Assembly: GCA_028293725.1 (NCBI GenBank)
Contig: JAQGOE010000029.1
Span: 1-64,000 of the forward strand
Origin: Gammaproteobacteria bacterium
GTDB lineage: Bacteria > Pseudomonadota > Gammaproteobacteria > Steroidobacterales > Steroidobacteraceae
Direction of reading: 5' to 3'
DNA: 64,000 bases
The notes beneath the pieces were generated by a model. It made no database searches. It was not told the DNA's origin and saw only the letters and a program-made list of their open reading frames with translations. Below, one piece after another: positions 29,213 to 38,087 of the stretch; within the stretch, counting starts at the first letter, position 1; each line of letters opens with the position of its first letter. The position numbers and the translations under genes are program-made.

Positions 29213-29238
29213 CCCCTCGCGTCTCATGACGCGAGGGG
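29213..29238 (+). terminator. Strong hairpin between TonB receptor and hydrolase genes
   Basis: A perfect 11-bp stem, CCCCTCGCGTC with GACGCGAGGGG, closes a TCAT loop 13 bases past the receptor stop. No T-tract follows, so it may be a partial terminator or an mRNA-stabilising element. It ends 16 bases before the hydrolase GTG start and could also mask that ribosome site. Confidence 0.6.
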
Positions 29239-29254
29239 TTCCTGCGAGCCGGTT

Positions 29255-30307
29255 GTGAATAGCACTTGTCACAAGCTCTTTCGCCGGGTGCTGCGGCTCG
29301 GTGCAGGCTTCGCTGCGATGATGGCGTTACCCGCCAGCGCGCAGACCGCTTCCTCGCAACTGAGGACCGACGTCGTATTTACCGAATACTCCGCGCTCTC
29401 CAGCACCGCGGAGCTGGTGCGGCGTTTGTACAGCCCGTTGAGCGCCATTCGAATCAATCAGGAGGCGCAGCGCGCAGGCCGGACTTTGCGGGGCCAGCCG
29501 CTCGATCTGGCCAAGGAGCACTATTCCATCTATGTCCCTGACCACCCTCATTCCCCCTCAGGCGCGTATTCCCTACTCGTGTTTATCCCGCCGTGGCCGC
29601 GGGCAGAAGTGCCGCGCCAGTGGATTCCGGCGCTCAATCGTTACAACACAATTCTGGTGACCGCAGCGAACTCCGGCAACGAAGCTCCTACCATCGACCG
29701 CCGTGAGCCGTTGGCGCTGCTTGCCCTGCACAACATCATGGCTCAGTACCCTGTAGACCCGCAGCAGGTATACATCGGCGGCTTCTCCGGTGGTGCGCGT
29801 GTCGCGCTGCGTCTTGCGCTCGGATATCCCGATGTCTTCCACGGCGCGCTGCTCAATGCGGGCAGTGACCCTATCGGTACCCTGGATGTCCCGCTTCCGC
29901 CAGCGGACCTCTTCCGGCGCTTTCAAGAATCCACCCGTCTCGTATACCTCACCGGCGAACGCGATGAAGAAAATCTCATCCTCGACATGCATAGCCGTCG
30001 GTCACTCGACAAATGGTGTTCATACGATGTACTCACGCAAACCGAGCCTCGCTCAGGGCATGACCTCGCGGACGCTTCGGCCTTTGGTCGATCTCTCGAG
30101 GCGTTACTTGGCGAGCGCCACCTGGATCCGGGTAAACTCGAAAGTTGTCGAGCGCGGATCGACCAGGAGCTCAGAACCCAGCTGGGACAGGTCGAAAACG
30201 CATTCGCGCGCGGCGACCCGAACGGTGCGAAGCAGCTGTTGAGTCAAATAGACGTCCGGTACGGAGGGTTGGCTGCACCCCGCAGTGTTGAGCTTGCAAC
30301 CCAATGA
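29255..30307 (+). CDS. Exported alpha/beta hydrolase (esterase / PHB depolymerase-like)
   Basis: The product is 350 residues with a GTG start. The N-terminus (KLFRRVLRLGAGFAAMMALP, then ASAQ) is a signal peptide that begins only with this start. The core shows the nucleophile elbow YIGGFSGGAR with Ser178, preceded by YSLLVFIPPWP and followed by RLVYLTGERDEENL (possible acid Asp) and a histidine in PRSGHDLADAS, which together give a Ser-Asp-His triad. The C-terminal 60 residues are helical and charged. Related proteins are polyester or acyl-ester hydrolases; the substrate is unknown. It lies 55 bases after a TonB receptor gene and could act on what that receptor binds. Confidence 0.75.
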   Translation: MNSTCHKLFRRVLRLGAGFAAMMALPASAQTASSQLRTDVVFTEYSALSSTAELVRRLYSPLSAIRINQEAQRAGRTLRGQPLDLAKEHYSIYVPDHPHSPSGAYSLLVFIPPWPRAEVPRQWIPALNRYNTILVTAANSGNEAPTIDRREPLALLALHNIMAQYPVDPQQVYIGGFSGGARVALRLALGYPDVFHGALLNAGSDPIGTLDVPLPPADLFRRFQESTRLVYLTGERDEENLILDMHSRRSLDKWCSYDVLTQTEPRSGHDLADASAFGRSLEALLGERHLDPGKLESCRARIDQELRTQLGQVENAFARGDPNGAKQLLSQIDVRYGGLAAPRSVELATQ

Positions 30308-30344
30308 GTGAGGCACTCACCTGCCCTCCTGGCTTGCGCGGGCC

Positions 30345-31157
30345 TCACGCGGCGTAACTGAGCATCACCTGCTGCAGATCGGAAGGATCGGCTACCCGCC
30401 AGCCGCGGCGCGTAAACTCATCCCATTCCTGGGGTGTCGGGTAGGAATAGTAGTTTCCTGCGCCGCGCTGTTGGACGGAGCTCGAGAGCGCACCACCCTG
30501 CTCCAACGTCTGCAGAGCGCCGCAGAGCATCTCGATTCCAGGAGGATAGAGATCCAGTATGTTGCGTAGCAGGGATCGTTCGCGTTGGAGTCCCTGGCGT
30601 TGAATCGCCACGATATCGCCGGTGTCGATGCTTGCATCGCGGATGTAATGCAGCGTGCAGCCGATTTCAGACTCATTGTTCAACATCGCCCGGAAGGTTG
30701 CGAGAATTCCCCGGTAAGACGGCAGGATGCCCGAGTGCAGATTGAGCACCCCCAGTGGCGGAATCTCAATCACAGGAGCCTTGAGAATCGCGCCATACCG
30801 GATGGTCAGGATCAGGTCGGGTGCAAAGGATTTCACGAGCTCCAGGCCCGCGCCACGGTTCGGATCCGCAAGGGAATCGACTGATATGCCGCGCAGCCGC
30901 TGTATTTCGGTAAAAGTGAGACTGCGATGGCCACTGTCGCTCAGCGCGGCGCGCTCGACTAACGGAAAAAGCGTCAGATTGGGAAGGGTCTGCTCAGCGA
31001 TGCGCAGCTCCCGCCGCTGCCGGGGCTCATCCGCAGGCGTGCTCCCTACCTGCTCGGTCAGCCCGACACGTACCGTGTGGCGCGCTAGCGCCGGTAGCAG
31101 AAGATTGAGCGCCAGGTTACTCGCCAGGTCGCGGTTCAGACAACACAGGATGCGCAT
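30345..31157 (-). CDS. Formyltransferase family protein
   Basis: The product is 270 residues, shorter than methionyl-tRNA formyltransferase (about 315) and without its C-terminal OB-type domain. It has the family catalytic set: Asn139 and His141 in GVLNLHSGILPSYRG and Asp178 in DASIDTGDIV. These residues position 10-formyltetrahydrofolate and the acceptor amine. Stand-alone domains of this size include sugar N-formyltransferases and others. The first 60 residues keep a Rossmann-like start (MRILCCLNRDLASNLALNLL), but the usual folate loop is not obvious. It is convergent with the hydrolase gene, 37 bases apart. The acceptor substrate is unknown. Confidence 0.75.
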   Translation of the reverse strand: MRILCCLNRDLASNLALNLLLPALARHTVRVGLTEQVGSTPADEPRQRRELRIAEQTLPNLTLFPLVERAALSDSGHRSLTFTEIQRLRGISVDSLADPNRGAGLELVKSFAPDLILTIRYGAILKAPVIEIPPLGVLNLHSGILPSYRGILATFRAMLNNESEIGCTLHYIRDASIDTGDIVAIQRQGLQRERSLLRNILDLYPPGIEMLCGALQTLEQGGALSSSVQQRGAGNYYSYPTPQEWDEFTRRGWRVADPSDLQQVMLSYAA

Positions 31158-31199
31158 GGAGAACCTGCTTTTCCTGAAGAAGTTCCTCGTGCTTGGAGC

Positions 31200-31595
31200 C
31201 TACTGCTGGCAGTGTCCAAGGTTGCCAATTTCGCGCGAGCTGATCGGTGCGACAGCTCCGGGCCGAAGGCTCCACGAAATCTCCGGCCGACCTGACTTAT
31301 GCAGCGTCTCATCCAACGTTGCCTGGTCGAGCCTCAGCTGCTGTATACCGCCAACCGTCACGATCAATTCTGTTGAACGGGCCTTCGCAACCCCTGTTAC
31401 GACACACCCTCCCTTGCCGGTATGCCAGTCGCGCGAGGTGCCATTGCTGTAGTCGATGTGAATATCAATCGCCTCACCGAAGTCGTTGCGCACCACGGGC
31501 CACCACACACGGTCCCATGGGATGTAGGGGCACCCTGCCAGGCTGCTCGCTGCAAGACACACGAGCACCGTGCCGCACCGGCTCAAGAACCCCAT
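31200..31595 (-). CDS. Small lipoprotein of unknown function
   Basis: The product is 131 residues starting MGFLSRCGTVLVCLAASSLA, with a lipobox cysteine at residue 22 (SSLAGC). AGGGTGGGT sits directly before this ATG. An alternative ATG 12 bases upstream (31607) has no ribosome site, and a far-upstream start adds 45 basic residues unlikely to be translated. The mature part (VVRNDFGEAIDIHIDYSNGT, then ELIVTVGGIQQLRLDQATLD) looks like a small beta-sandwich. No family is recognised. It lies 42 bases from the formyltransferase start on the same strand, so the two may be cotranscribed. Confidence 0.6.
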   Translation of the reverse strand: MGFLSRCGTVLVCLAASSLAGCPYIPWDRVWWPVVRNDFGEAIDIHIDYSNGTSRDWHTGKGGCVVTGVAKARSTELIVTVGGIQQLRLDQATLDETLHKSGRPEISWSLRPGAVAPISSREIGNLGHCQQ

Positions 31596-31738
31596 ACCCA
31601 CCCTCATCGGCAACGCGAAATCAGCACGTGGTAGTACATCCTGACAATGCTCTGTGCGCCTGTACCGCTTACGGGACTTACACTGTACGAATCGTAGTCG
31701 AACCGATTCGCGCTGTCCACGCGCGGACACGGGTGGGC

Positions 31739-33553
31739 TCAGAAACCCGGAGGCACCTCATCGACAACGTTGAGACTCTGCTCCATAGCGAGGCCAACAC
31801 GCGCAATGGTGCCTTCATCAAACAGCCGTCCGATGAGCGTTACACCGTGCGGGACGCGCCGGGCCGGGTTGAATTTCGGCAACGCGTGCTTCGGATCGGG
31901 GGCCCAGTCGCTGCGCGATTGCGTGACCTTCACGAATCCTGCCCGAAGAGTCAACGAGGGGTGGCCAGTGAAATTCGTGATCGTCAGAATCTCGTCCCGA
32001 AGCGAGGGCACGAGAAGCAAATCAACCTGCGAGAAGACCCGCTGCATCTCCTGCGCAACCATGCGCCGGAAGCGATCCGCCTGGACGAAGTCGACGGCGG
32101 AGACGAACCGTGACTGGCGAAACGTGTTAGGCCAGGAGTCCGGCGTCTGCATCTTCAAGGAGTCGATCTGGCGACTGAGAGTGAGCTCCTCAAAAGCAGC
32201 GGCGGACTCGGCGAACAGAATCGCATTGAGGCAGTCATAGGGCCAATCGGGCATTGAAACCTCGATCGTTCGCAGCCCGAGTTTTTGCAGATTCGCCAGC
32301 GCGGCACGATCGACATCTGTCGCCGGTGCCTCTTTCATCCATGTGGGGAAGTACCCCACTCGCAAATTTACAATAGGAGCCGTCGCGTCAAAATCCAAAT
32401 GACTCGAAACGCTGGCGAGATCGCCGGCATCCGGGCCGGAGATCGCCTGCAGTACGAGCATGGTGTCTTCCACGCTGCGTGCCATGGGACCCAGCTTGTC
32501 GAGCGACCATGCGAGTGTCATCGCCCCCGTGCGAGGAACCCGGCCGAATGTCGGGCGCAGCCCGGTTACTCCGCAGCGCATGCTGGGATCAATGATGCTG
32601 CCCTCTGTCTCGCTACCAATGGCGAATCCCACAAGCCCCGCGGCGGTTGCCGCACCAGGCCCGGCGCTCGAGCCTCCCGATCCTTCTTCCAGGAGCCACG
32701 GGTTCATCGTCTGACCGCCAAACCAGACATCATTGAGCGCCAGCGCACCGAGGCTCAGCTTTGCGATGAGCACGGCGCCTGCATCGTGCAAGCGGCGTAC
32801 GACGGCGGCGTCCTCCTTTGGCACTCTGTTTCTGAAGGGCTCCGCCCCGTAGGTGGTTGGAATAGACGCGGTGTCGAGCAGGTCTTTGCACCCCCAGGGA
32901 ATTCCATGCAGGGGGCCACGATATTTACCCGAGGCGATCTCACGATCAGCCTGCCGGGCCTGAGCGAGCGCAAGATCTCGCGTCAGAGTGATGACGCAGC
33001 GAAGTTTTGGATCGAACTTCGCCACGCGATCTAGATAGATCTCCGTGAGGCGCTCCGAGCTGAGCTTGCGGGTCTGCACCCAACGCGCAAGTTTCCACAA
33101 GGGAGCGAACCCGATCTGCGCATCCGGCGACGGAACGGTACCAGGGTCGCGCTGGCTGCGTACGAATCGATCCTGCCGAGGAATGGGACCGTGTTCGGGC
33201 AACACGGGATTCCAGGTTGAGAATGGCGCGAGAGTCGTACTCAACTTGACCTTGCGTGGCCCAACGCGCCGTTCATAAAGCGCCGCCATGCTGCTGCGCC
33301 AACTCGCCGCGGCCATCGCACGATCCGCCTCCGTCAGATCCACCTGCACGAGCTTCTCGGCGGCCGCGAAGGTTGCTGAGTTCACTTCGGGCCCCACCGC
33401 CGGCGCCGTACCGAAGGCGGGTGGCGTCCCCTCTGGGGTCTGCTGAGATTTCGCCGCAGAGGAGTCCTTTCCGGGCGGCTGCTGGGCAGCGGCGGCGGCC
33501 GAAGCCAGCATAGCAGTTGACCTTACGAGGAATTCGCGGCGAGACTTCGACAC
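31739..33553 (-). CDS. Tat-exported amidase (amidase signature family)
   Basis: The product is 604 residues from a GTG at 33553 with GGAG six bases upstream. This start places a twin-arginine signal at the very N-terminus (SRREFLVRSTAMLASAAAAA). The amidase signature core has the catalytic Lys in AVLIAKLSLGALALND and the Ser-cis-Ser pair in the glycine-rich loop GSGGSSAGPGAATAAGLVGF, followed by IGSETEGSIIDPS. Family members hydrolyse amides or build Gln-tRNA; a Tat-exported stand-alone member is more likely a periplasmic amidase for small amides or peptides. There is no gatB or gatC nearby. The substrate is unknown. Confidence 0.88.
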   Translation of the reverse strand: MSKSRREFLVRSTAMLASAAAAAQQPPGKDSSAAKSQQTPEGTPPAFGTAPAVGPEVNSATFAAAEKLVQVDLTEADRAMAAASWRSSMAALYERRVGPRKVKLSTTLAPFSTWNPVLPEHGPIPRQDRFVRSQRDPGTVPSPDAQIGFAPLWKLARWVQTRKLSSERLTEIYLDRVAKFDPKLRCVITLTRDLALAQARQADREIASGKYRGPLHGIPWGCKDLLDTASIPTTYGAEPFRNRVPKEDAAVVRRLHDAGAVLIAKLSLGALALNDVWFGGQTMNPWLLEEGSGGSSAGPGAATAAGLVGFAIGSETEGSIIDPSMRCGVTGLRPTFGRVPRTGAMTLAWSLDKLGPMARSVEDTMLVLQAISGPDAGDLASVSSHLDFDATAPIVNLRVGYFPTWMKEAPATDVDRAALANLQKLGLRTIEVSMPDWPYDCLNAILFAESAAAFEELTLSRQIDSLKMQTPDSWPNTFRQSRFVSAVDFVQADRFRRMVAQEMQRVFSQVDLLLVPSLRDEILTITNFTGHPSLTLRAGFVKVTQSRSDWAPDPKHALPKFNPARRVPHGVTLIGRLFDEGTIARVGLAMEQSLNVVDEVPPGF

Positions 33554-33657
33554 TTGACGCTCCAAAAGGATGATGGACCGTATCGGGCGGGACAGACTAC
33601 CTGACTTGAACTTCACCCGAGCAAGTGCAGCAATCCTGGAGGCCGAGGGGGAACAGG

Positions 33658-34422
33658 ATGTCTATGACGGTACCTGGACGGGAAATCGCACGACGCTGCC
33701 GAGCAGCGCTTCTGGGGATTGTGGTGCTCGGAGCCGCCCAAGCCGCATCTGCGGGGTCCGAGGCTTCCGGCGCGGCCTATCCGCAGATGGCCCCTGGCGC
33801 GGAGTACCTCATGCCGAACCGTGCCGCGGAAATCTCGCTTGCGCGTAGTGCTGCGCCAGCGGCAATTTCCGAAAACGCTACCGTCCTGGTCTTGTCATCC
33901 AAAGGCTACGAGACGGCGGTCAATGGTAAGAACGAATTCACGTGTCTCGTCGAAAGAGCGTGGATGTCGCCGTTTGACAGTCCGGAGTTCTGGAATCCAA
34001 AGTTGAGGGGTCCGGTTTGCTACAACCCGGCTGCAACACGCTCCATTCTGCCGATCACCCGCTACCGCACGAAACTCGCACAGTCTGGCGTGCCCAAGAA
34101 CCAAATGTTCGATGAGATCCGAGCTGCGATTTCAAGGAAAGCGCTGCCGGCGCCCGAACCTGGCGCAATGTCATTCATGATGTCGAAGGACGGCTACCTG
34201 AGTGACAGCGCCGGGCACTGGCATTCGCACCTCATGTTCTACATCCCGGGGACAGACATATCGAGCTGGGGCGCGAACCTACCGGGCTCCCCGGTCGTCG
34301 TGGACGACGAGCACCGCAAGATCCCCGAACAGCAAATCATTTTTCTGGTTCCAGTGAGTCACTGGTCGGATGGATCGTTTGCACCCGCAGCGGGCCACCC
34401 GGCCGAGAGTGGAGACAAATAA
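33658..34422 (+). CDS. Conserved exported protein of unknown function
   Basis: The product is 254 residues. The ATG at 33658 has AGGGGGAACAGG upstream and opens a signal peptide (RCRAALLGIVVLGAAQAASA). The mature protein carries ATVLVLSSKGYETAVNGKNE, FTCLVERAW, GPVCYNPAATRSILP and GHWHSHLMFYIPGTDISSWG (WGANLPGSP follows). The two cysteines may pair. The conserved-looking HWHSH cluster could bind a metal, which is a guess. I do not recognise a named family. It is divergent from the amidase gene by 104 bases, and its downstream neighbour is 195 bases away. Confidence 0.7.
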   Translation: MSMTVPGREIARRCRAALLGIVVLGAAQAASAGSEASGAAYPQMAPGAEYLMPNRAAEISLARSAAPAAISENATVLVLSSKGYETAVNGKNEFTCLVERAWMSPFDSPEFWNPKLRGPVCYNPAATRSILPITRYRTKLAQSGVPKNQMFDEIRAAISRKALPAPEPGAMSFMMSKDGYLSDSAGHWHSHLMFYIPGTDISSWGANLPGSPVVVDDEHRKIPEQQIIFLVPVSHWSDGSFAPAAGHPAESGDK

Positions 34423-34617
34423 ATTGGCTAAAAGCTCGAAGCGCCCATCGCTCAGTCCTGCAACCCCCACTGATATTCGGCCTGTCAACAACAGGTTCCA
34501 CTAGGCCGTACTGGTCGGGACGCAGTACAGTCTTACCCGGAACGCGCGGAGGCGTATCTTCTGGCGCGTGGAGCGATGGTCTATTCTGCGCCAACCGTAG
34601 TGAAGGGAGCGCCGCGC

Positions 34618-35784
34618 ATGGCATTCAAACGCATCGACACGAAACTGATCCACGCTGGGCAACCGCGCATTGCGGGCGCCGTGGAGATGCCGATCTTTCA
34701 ATCGGCGATGTTCGAGTACACCGGCGAGACAAGCTATCACGACCTCGGCTACATCCGCCTCAACAACACGCCAAATCACAAGGCCTTGCACGCCAAACTC
34801 GCAGCGCTCGAAGGCTCCGAGGACGCGCTGATCGCGGCAAGCGGCATGGCAGCGATTTCGACCACACTGCTCACAGTGCTGTCCGCCGGCGATCATGTGC
34901 TCGCCCAGAGCACACTCTACGGCGGCACGCAGGACCTCATCACCCACGATTTCTCAAAGTTCGGCATCGCGGTAGATCTCATCGATGCGGACGATGCAAG
35001 CTCGTGGGGCGCTAAGCTGCGCCCGAATACCAAGGCCATCTACGTCGAGGCGATGACCAACCCGCTGCTCGACGTCGCGGATCTCGAAGGCGTCGTCGCG
35101 TTCGCGCGCGGCAATAACCTCGTCTCTCTCATCGACAACACGTTCGCCACGCCGGTGAACTTCCGCCCCATCGAGGCGGGTTTCGACCTCGTACTCCATA
35201 GCGCGACGAAGTATTTGAACGGCCACGCGGACATCGTCGGCGGCGCAGTCGCCGGCCGCTCAGACTGGATCCAGCGCATCCGGCATCGCATGAATCATCT
35301 CGGCGGCTGCATGGACCCGCACGCGGCTTTTCTGCTCAACCGAGGCCTGATGACGCTCGCGCTCCGCGTTCGTCATCAGAATCAGAGCACGCTGCGCATC
35401 GCGCAGTTTCTCCAAGATCACCGCGCCGTCGCGAAGGTGAACTACGCCGGCCTCGAGAGCCATCCGCGCCACGCGCGCGCCCGCAAGCTCTTCGGCGGCT
35501 TCGGCGGTGTGCTGAGCTTTGAGCTGCGCGGCTCCGCCGAGCGGGCCGACCAACTCATCGAGAAAGTGACGCTGCCAGCGGTCGCCCCGAGCCTCGGCGG
35601 CATTCGCTCTTTGATCACACGTCCTGCAGTCACATCGCACGCGGGGCTGTCGCGCGACGAGCGCCTCCGTGCTGGGATCAGCGATGGGCTCATTCGGCTG
35701 TCGGTCGGCATCGAGGATACCGACGACCTGCTCGAGGATCTCGGGCAGGCCCTCCGGCTGATCTCTACTTCGACAGATCCGTAA
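34618..35784 (+). CDS. Cys/Met metabolism PLP-dependent lyase (cystathionine gamma-synthase family)
   Basis: The product is 388 residues from the ATG at 34618 (GAAGGGAGC upstream). The family signature is complete: the PLP ring-stacking Tyr in AQSTLYGGTQ, Asp in SLIDNTFATP, and the Schiff-base Lys198 in VLHSATKYLNGHADIVGG. Other blocks are LIAASGMAAIS and FGGVLSFEL. Members cleave or make cystathionine, or release methanethiol from methionine; this sequence does not separate these. Its last 20 bases overlap the 3' end of the convergent M20 peptidase gene. Confidence 0.85.
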   Translation: MAFKRIDTKLIHAGQPRIAGAVEMPIFQSAMFEYTGETSYHDLGYIRLNNTPNHKALHAKLAALEGSEDALIAASGMAAISTTLLTVLSAGDHVLAQSTLYGGTQDLITHDFSKFGIAVDLIDADDASSWGAKLRPNTKAIYVEAMTNPLLDVADLEGVVAFARGNNLVSLIDNTFATPVNFRPIEAGFDLVLHSATKYLNGHADIVGGAVAGRSDWIQRIRHRMNHLGGCMDPHAAFLLNRGLMTLALRVRHQNQSTLRIAQFLQDHRAVAKVNYAGLESHPRHARARKLFGGFGGVLSFELRGSAERADQLIEKVTLPAVAPSLGGIRSLITRPAVTSHAGLSRDERLRAGISDGLIRLSVGIEDTDDLLEDLGQALRLISTSTDP

Positions 35785-37153
35785 ACAGCGACAACAGGTA
35801 CACCATGGACGGCCGGATATCATCCGTGGGAATGCGCTCGTTCAGCCCATGACTGAATCGATCGCCGTCCTTTATGAAAAGCGGACTGACGCCATAGCTC
35901 GGGATGTGCAGGTTGCGAAACCACATGCTGTCGCTGGCCCCGGCCGACATTGAGGGAAATACAGGCACGCCGGGATAGCTCGCGTGGAGCGCACGGGTGA
36001 TGGCGGCAGCCACGTCGGGACGCAACGGCGAGGCGTCGGTCGCCACACTGCCCTCGGAGATGTCCCGGAACTTAACGGCCGGGTCCGCCGCTACACGCTG
36101 AAGCTCTTCCATTATCTGCGCCCGCGAGTGCCCCGGAAATATGCGGCAGTTGATGTTTGCACTGGCCCGCTGCGGGAGTGCATTTAGCGCATGGCCACCG
36201 TTGATCATGGTCACCACACAAGTGGTGCCGATCTTGCCTATGGTTGACGGATTAGCGGTCAACGTCGCAACGGCCTTCGGGTCGGTGGGGTCGGCCGCGA
36301 ACGCATGCATTGCGGTGGCAATATCCGGCCGCTCGTAGTTTGCCGCCGCCATGAAGTAGGCGCGAGTCAACTCACTCAGCTCCGGTTTGAACTTGTACTG
36401 TCCGATCCGCACCAGCGCGGCGGAAAGCTGATTGATGGCGTTGGGGTCGTAGGGCCGCGAGCTGTGACCGCCGGGTGAGGTCACCGTAAGCTCGAAATCG
36501 GCGTAGGTCTTCTCCGCACCCGTCCAAGTGAAATACTGGGGCTTTCCCTCGGGGTCGAACTGCCCACCCGTACCGTCGACATTCAGCACCATCTCGGCGT
36601 TCGAGAGAGCCGTGGCAAGCTTCTCGGTCGTCTTCATCGTGGTCTCTTCGTCGCCCGAAAACGCGAGGACGATGTCGCGACGCGGCTTGTAGCCCTGTCG
36701 TTTGAGTTCGATGACTGCGGCGACTGCCAGAGCGTCATCCAACTTCATATCGCTGGCCCCTCGGCCATACAGCAGTCCGTTCTCGACTACCGGCGTAAAT
36801 GGGTCGCGCTCCCAGTCCGCCGGCTTGGCTTCGACCACATCCATATGCCCGGAAATCACGAGAGGCTTCAGCTTCGCGTCAGTGCCCTTCCAACGCGCGA
36901 TAAGGAATGCGGTGTCGTCGACAGGGGTAATCGTCACATCCGCCGCATCAAAACCGCCCGAAACCAACGCGGATTTGAAGAGTGCGGCCACTTGCGGCGC
37001 CTGATTCCCTGGGCCGCGCACCGAGCGCAAGGCGATTGCCTGTTTTGCGAGATCGAGTGCTTGCGTCTCCGCTCCACCGCGGTCCACAGGCTTCGCCATG
37101 GACACTGTCGCAAACGCCCCGACGATCAATATCGCTGCCGTTACCATTCGCAC
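35765..37153 (-). CDS. Exported M20 family metallopeptidase
   Basis: The product is 462 residues from a GTG at 37153 with GGGGAGGAAGACAGC upstream. It gives a signal peptide (MVTAAILIVGAFATVSMAKP); the long upstream extension has no ribosome site. Zinc-ligand motifs of the M20 family are present: VISGHMDVVEA (His and Asp), GRGASDMKLDDALAVAA, and FSGDEETTMKTTEKLA, where the two glutamates supply the base and a ligand. GPGNQAPQ precedes the catalytic domain, and the dimerisation-type insert contains GGHSSRPYDPNAINQLSAAL. It probably removes residues from peptides or acylated amino acids in the periplasm. Its 3' end overlaps the PLP lyase gene tail to tail by 20 bases. Confidence 0.88.
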   Translation of the reverse strand: MRMVTAAILIVGAFATVSMAKPVDRGGAETQALDLAKQAIALRSVRGPGNQAPQVAALFKSALVSGGFDAADVTITPVDDTAFLIARWKGTDAKLKPLVISGHMDVVEAKPADWERDPFTPVVENGLLYGRGASDMKLDDALAVAAVIELKRQGYKPRRDIVLAFSGDEETTMKTTEKLATALSNAEMVLNVDGTGGQFDPEGKPQYFTWTGAEKTYADFELTVTSPGGHSSRPYDPNAINQLSAALVRIGQYKFKPELSELTRAYFMAAANYERPDIATAMHAFAADPTDPKAVATLTANPSTIGKIGTTCVVTMINGGHALNALPQRASANINCRIFPGHSRAQIMEELQRVAADPAVKFRDISEGSVATDASPLRPDVAAAITRALHASYPGVPVFPSMSAGASDSMWFRNLHIPSYGVSPLFIKDGDRFSHGLNERIPTDDIRPSMVYLLSLFTDLSK

Positions 37154-37200
37154 GCTGTCTTCCTCCCCTGCCGTAAACGCATGGAGGCAGTGTAGCGCAT

Positions 37201-37217
37201 GGTAGCTCGAGGCTACC
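37201..37217 (-). terminator. Hairpin overlapping the PARG stop codon
   Basis: The stem GGTAGC with GCTACC has a TCGAG loop. It includes the TAG stop of the minus-strand PARG gene and lies 48 bases upstream of the M20 start. It is a candidate weak terminator between the two. Confidence 0.35.
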
Positions 37218-38064
37218 TGGGGTTCGGCGGGGCCGCGGCCTTGAAGATCCTTATGAGCTCGGAGTCTGGTGTGGTATCGAGAATCGAGAAGACGACCTTC
37301 GAAAAGCGCCCGCGCCAATCCGCACGGGTGAGTAGATTCATGAATACCTGCGCAACAAGTCTCGGATCGTTCCGAAATACCCCACATCCCCAGGCGCCAA
37401 GAACGAGGTAACGGATGTCTCGTGATGCGGCGACCGCCAGAACATATTCAGCCCTTCTTTGCAGTACATCCGCTATCAGATTCAAATCGTGCGGTGATCT
37501 CTCCTTCACGGCACGGGCATTCGGGGCTGCGCTGGAAATGAAGGTCGCGTGATGGACATTGTTCAACAGAGAACCCGCGTCGTCCCTGAATATCGGGCAG
37601 TGCGACGATAGGATCATCGCATCCGAATAGAGCGGAGAAGGATGCTCTCGATGGTGTTGGTAGAACGCGCTCGCGGTCGATAGAGACGCGTACAACCCGG
37701 AACTTCTCGCCAGCGATTCCTCTTGGGCTTGACTGCCACTCAGAAAGCCCCCGCCCGGGTTATTTGCCGAAGCGAAGTTGAGAGCGGCTACCGGTGCGCA
37801 GCCCTCGCGCAGTAGCCTTGCTATTCCAGATAGCGTGGTCTCGTTTTCGATTTCGACCATAACCGGAGCCGATGCGCTCGGCCGGGACAGGACCCGAGCC
37901 GTCAGCGCCTCCAGTTCGTCCGGCCAAAACAGTTGCGTTGCCTCTACGCAATTCCTCAGGTCCTGTCCTACCGGGACGGTGGCGCCACCCGGCGCGGCAT
38001 ATCCACCGTTCTCGAGGATTGTCAGAGTTTGCTGTGCAATGACCGCACGCTCGGCTCGATTCAT
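37213..38064 (-). CDS. Bacterial-type poly(ADP-ribose) glycohydrolase (TIGR02452 family)
   Basis: The product is 283 residues from the ATG at 38064; a GTG at 38079 with GGGAGG close by is an alternative start. The PARG signature is intact: GGG at about 104-106 and the catalytic QEE at about 114-116 (NNPGGGFLSGSQAQEESLAR). Macrodomain-like elements include PVAALNFASANNPGG, DAMILSSHCPIF, HHATFISSAAPNA and YLVLGAWGCGVFRNDP. These enzymes remove ADP-ribose chains or act on free ADP-ribose derivatives in the cytoplasm. The gene follows a 135-residue unknown by 23 bases on the same strand, a likely two-gene operon. No ADP-ribosyltransferase is visible nearby. Confidence 0.88.
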   Translation of the reverse strand: MNRAERAVIAQQTLTILENGGYAAPGGATVPVGQDLRNCVEATQLFWPDELEALTARVLSRPSASAPVMVEIENETTLSGIARLLREGCAPVAALNFASANNPGGGFLSGSQAQEESLARSSGLYASLSTASAFYQHHREHPSPLYSDAMILSSHCPIFRDDAGSLLNNVHHATFISSAAPNARAVKERSPHDLNLIADVLQRRAEYVLAVAASRDIRYLVLGAWGCGVFRNDPRLVAQVFMNLLTRADWRGRFSKVVFSILDTTPDSELIRIFKAAAPPNPR

Positions 38065-38087
38065 TGGCTGTCCGCTCACGAACCTCC

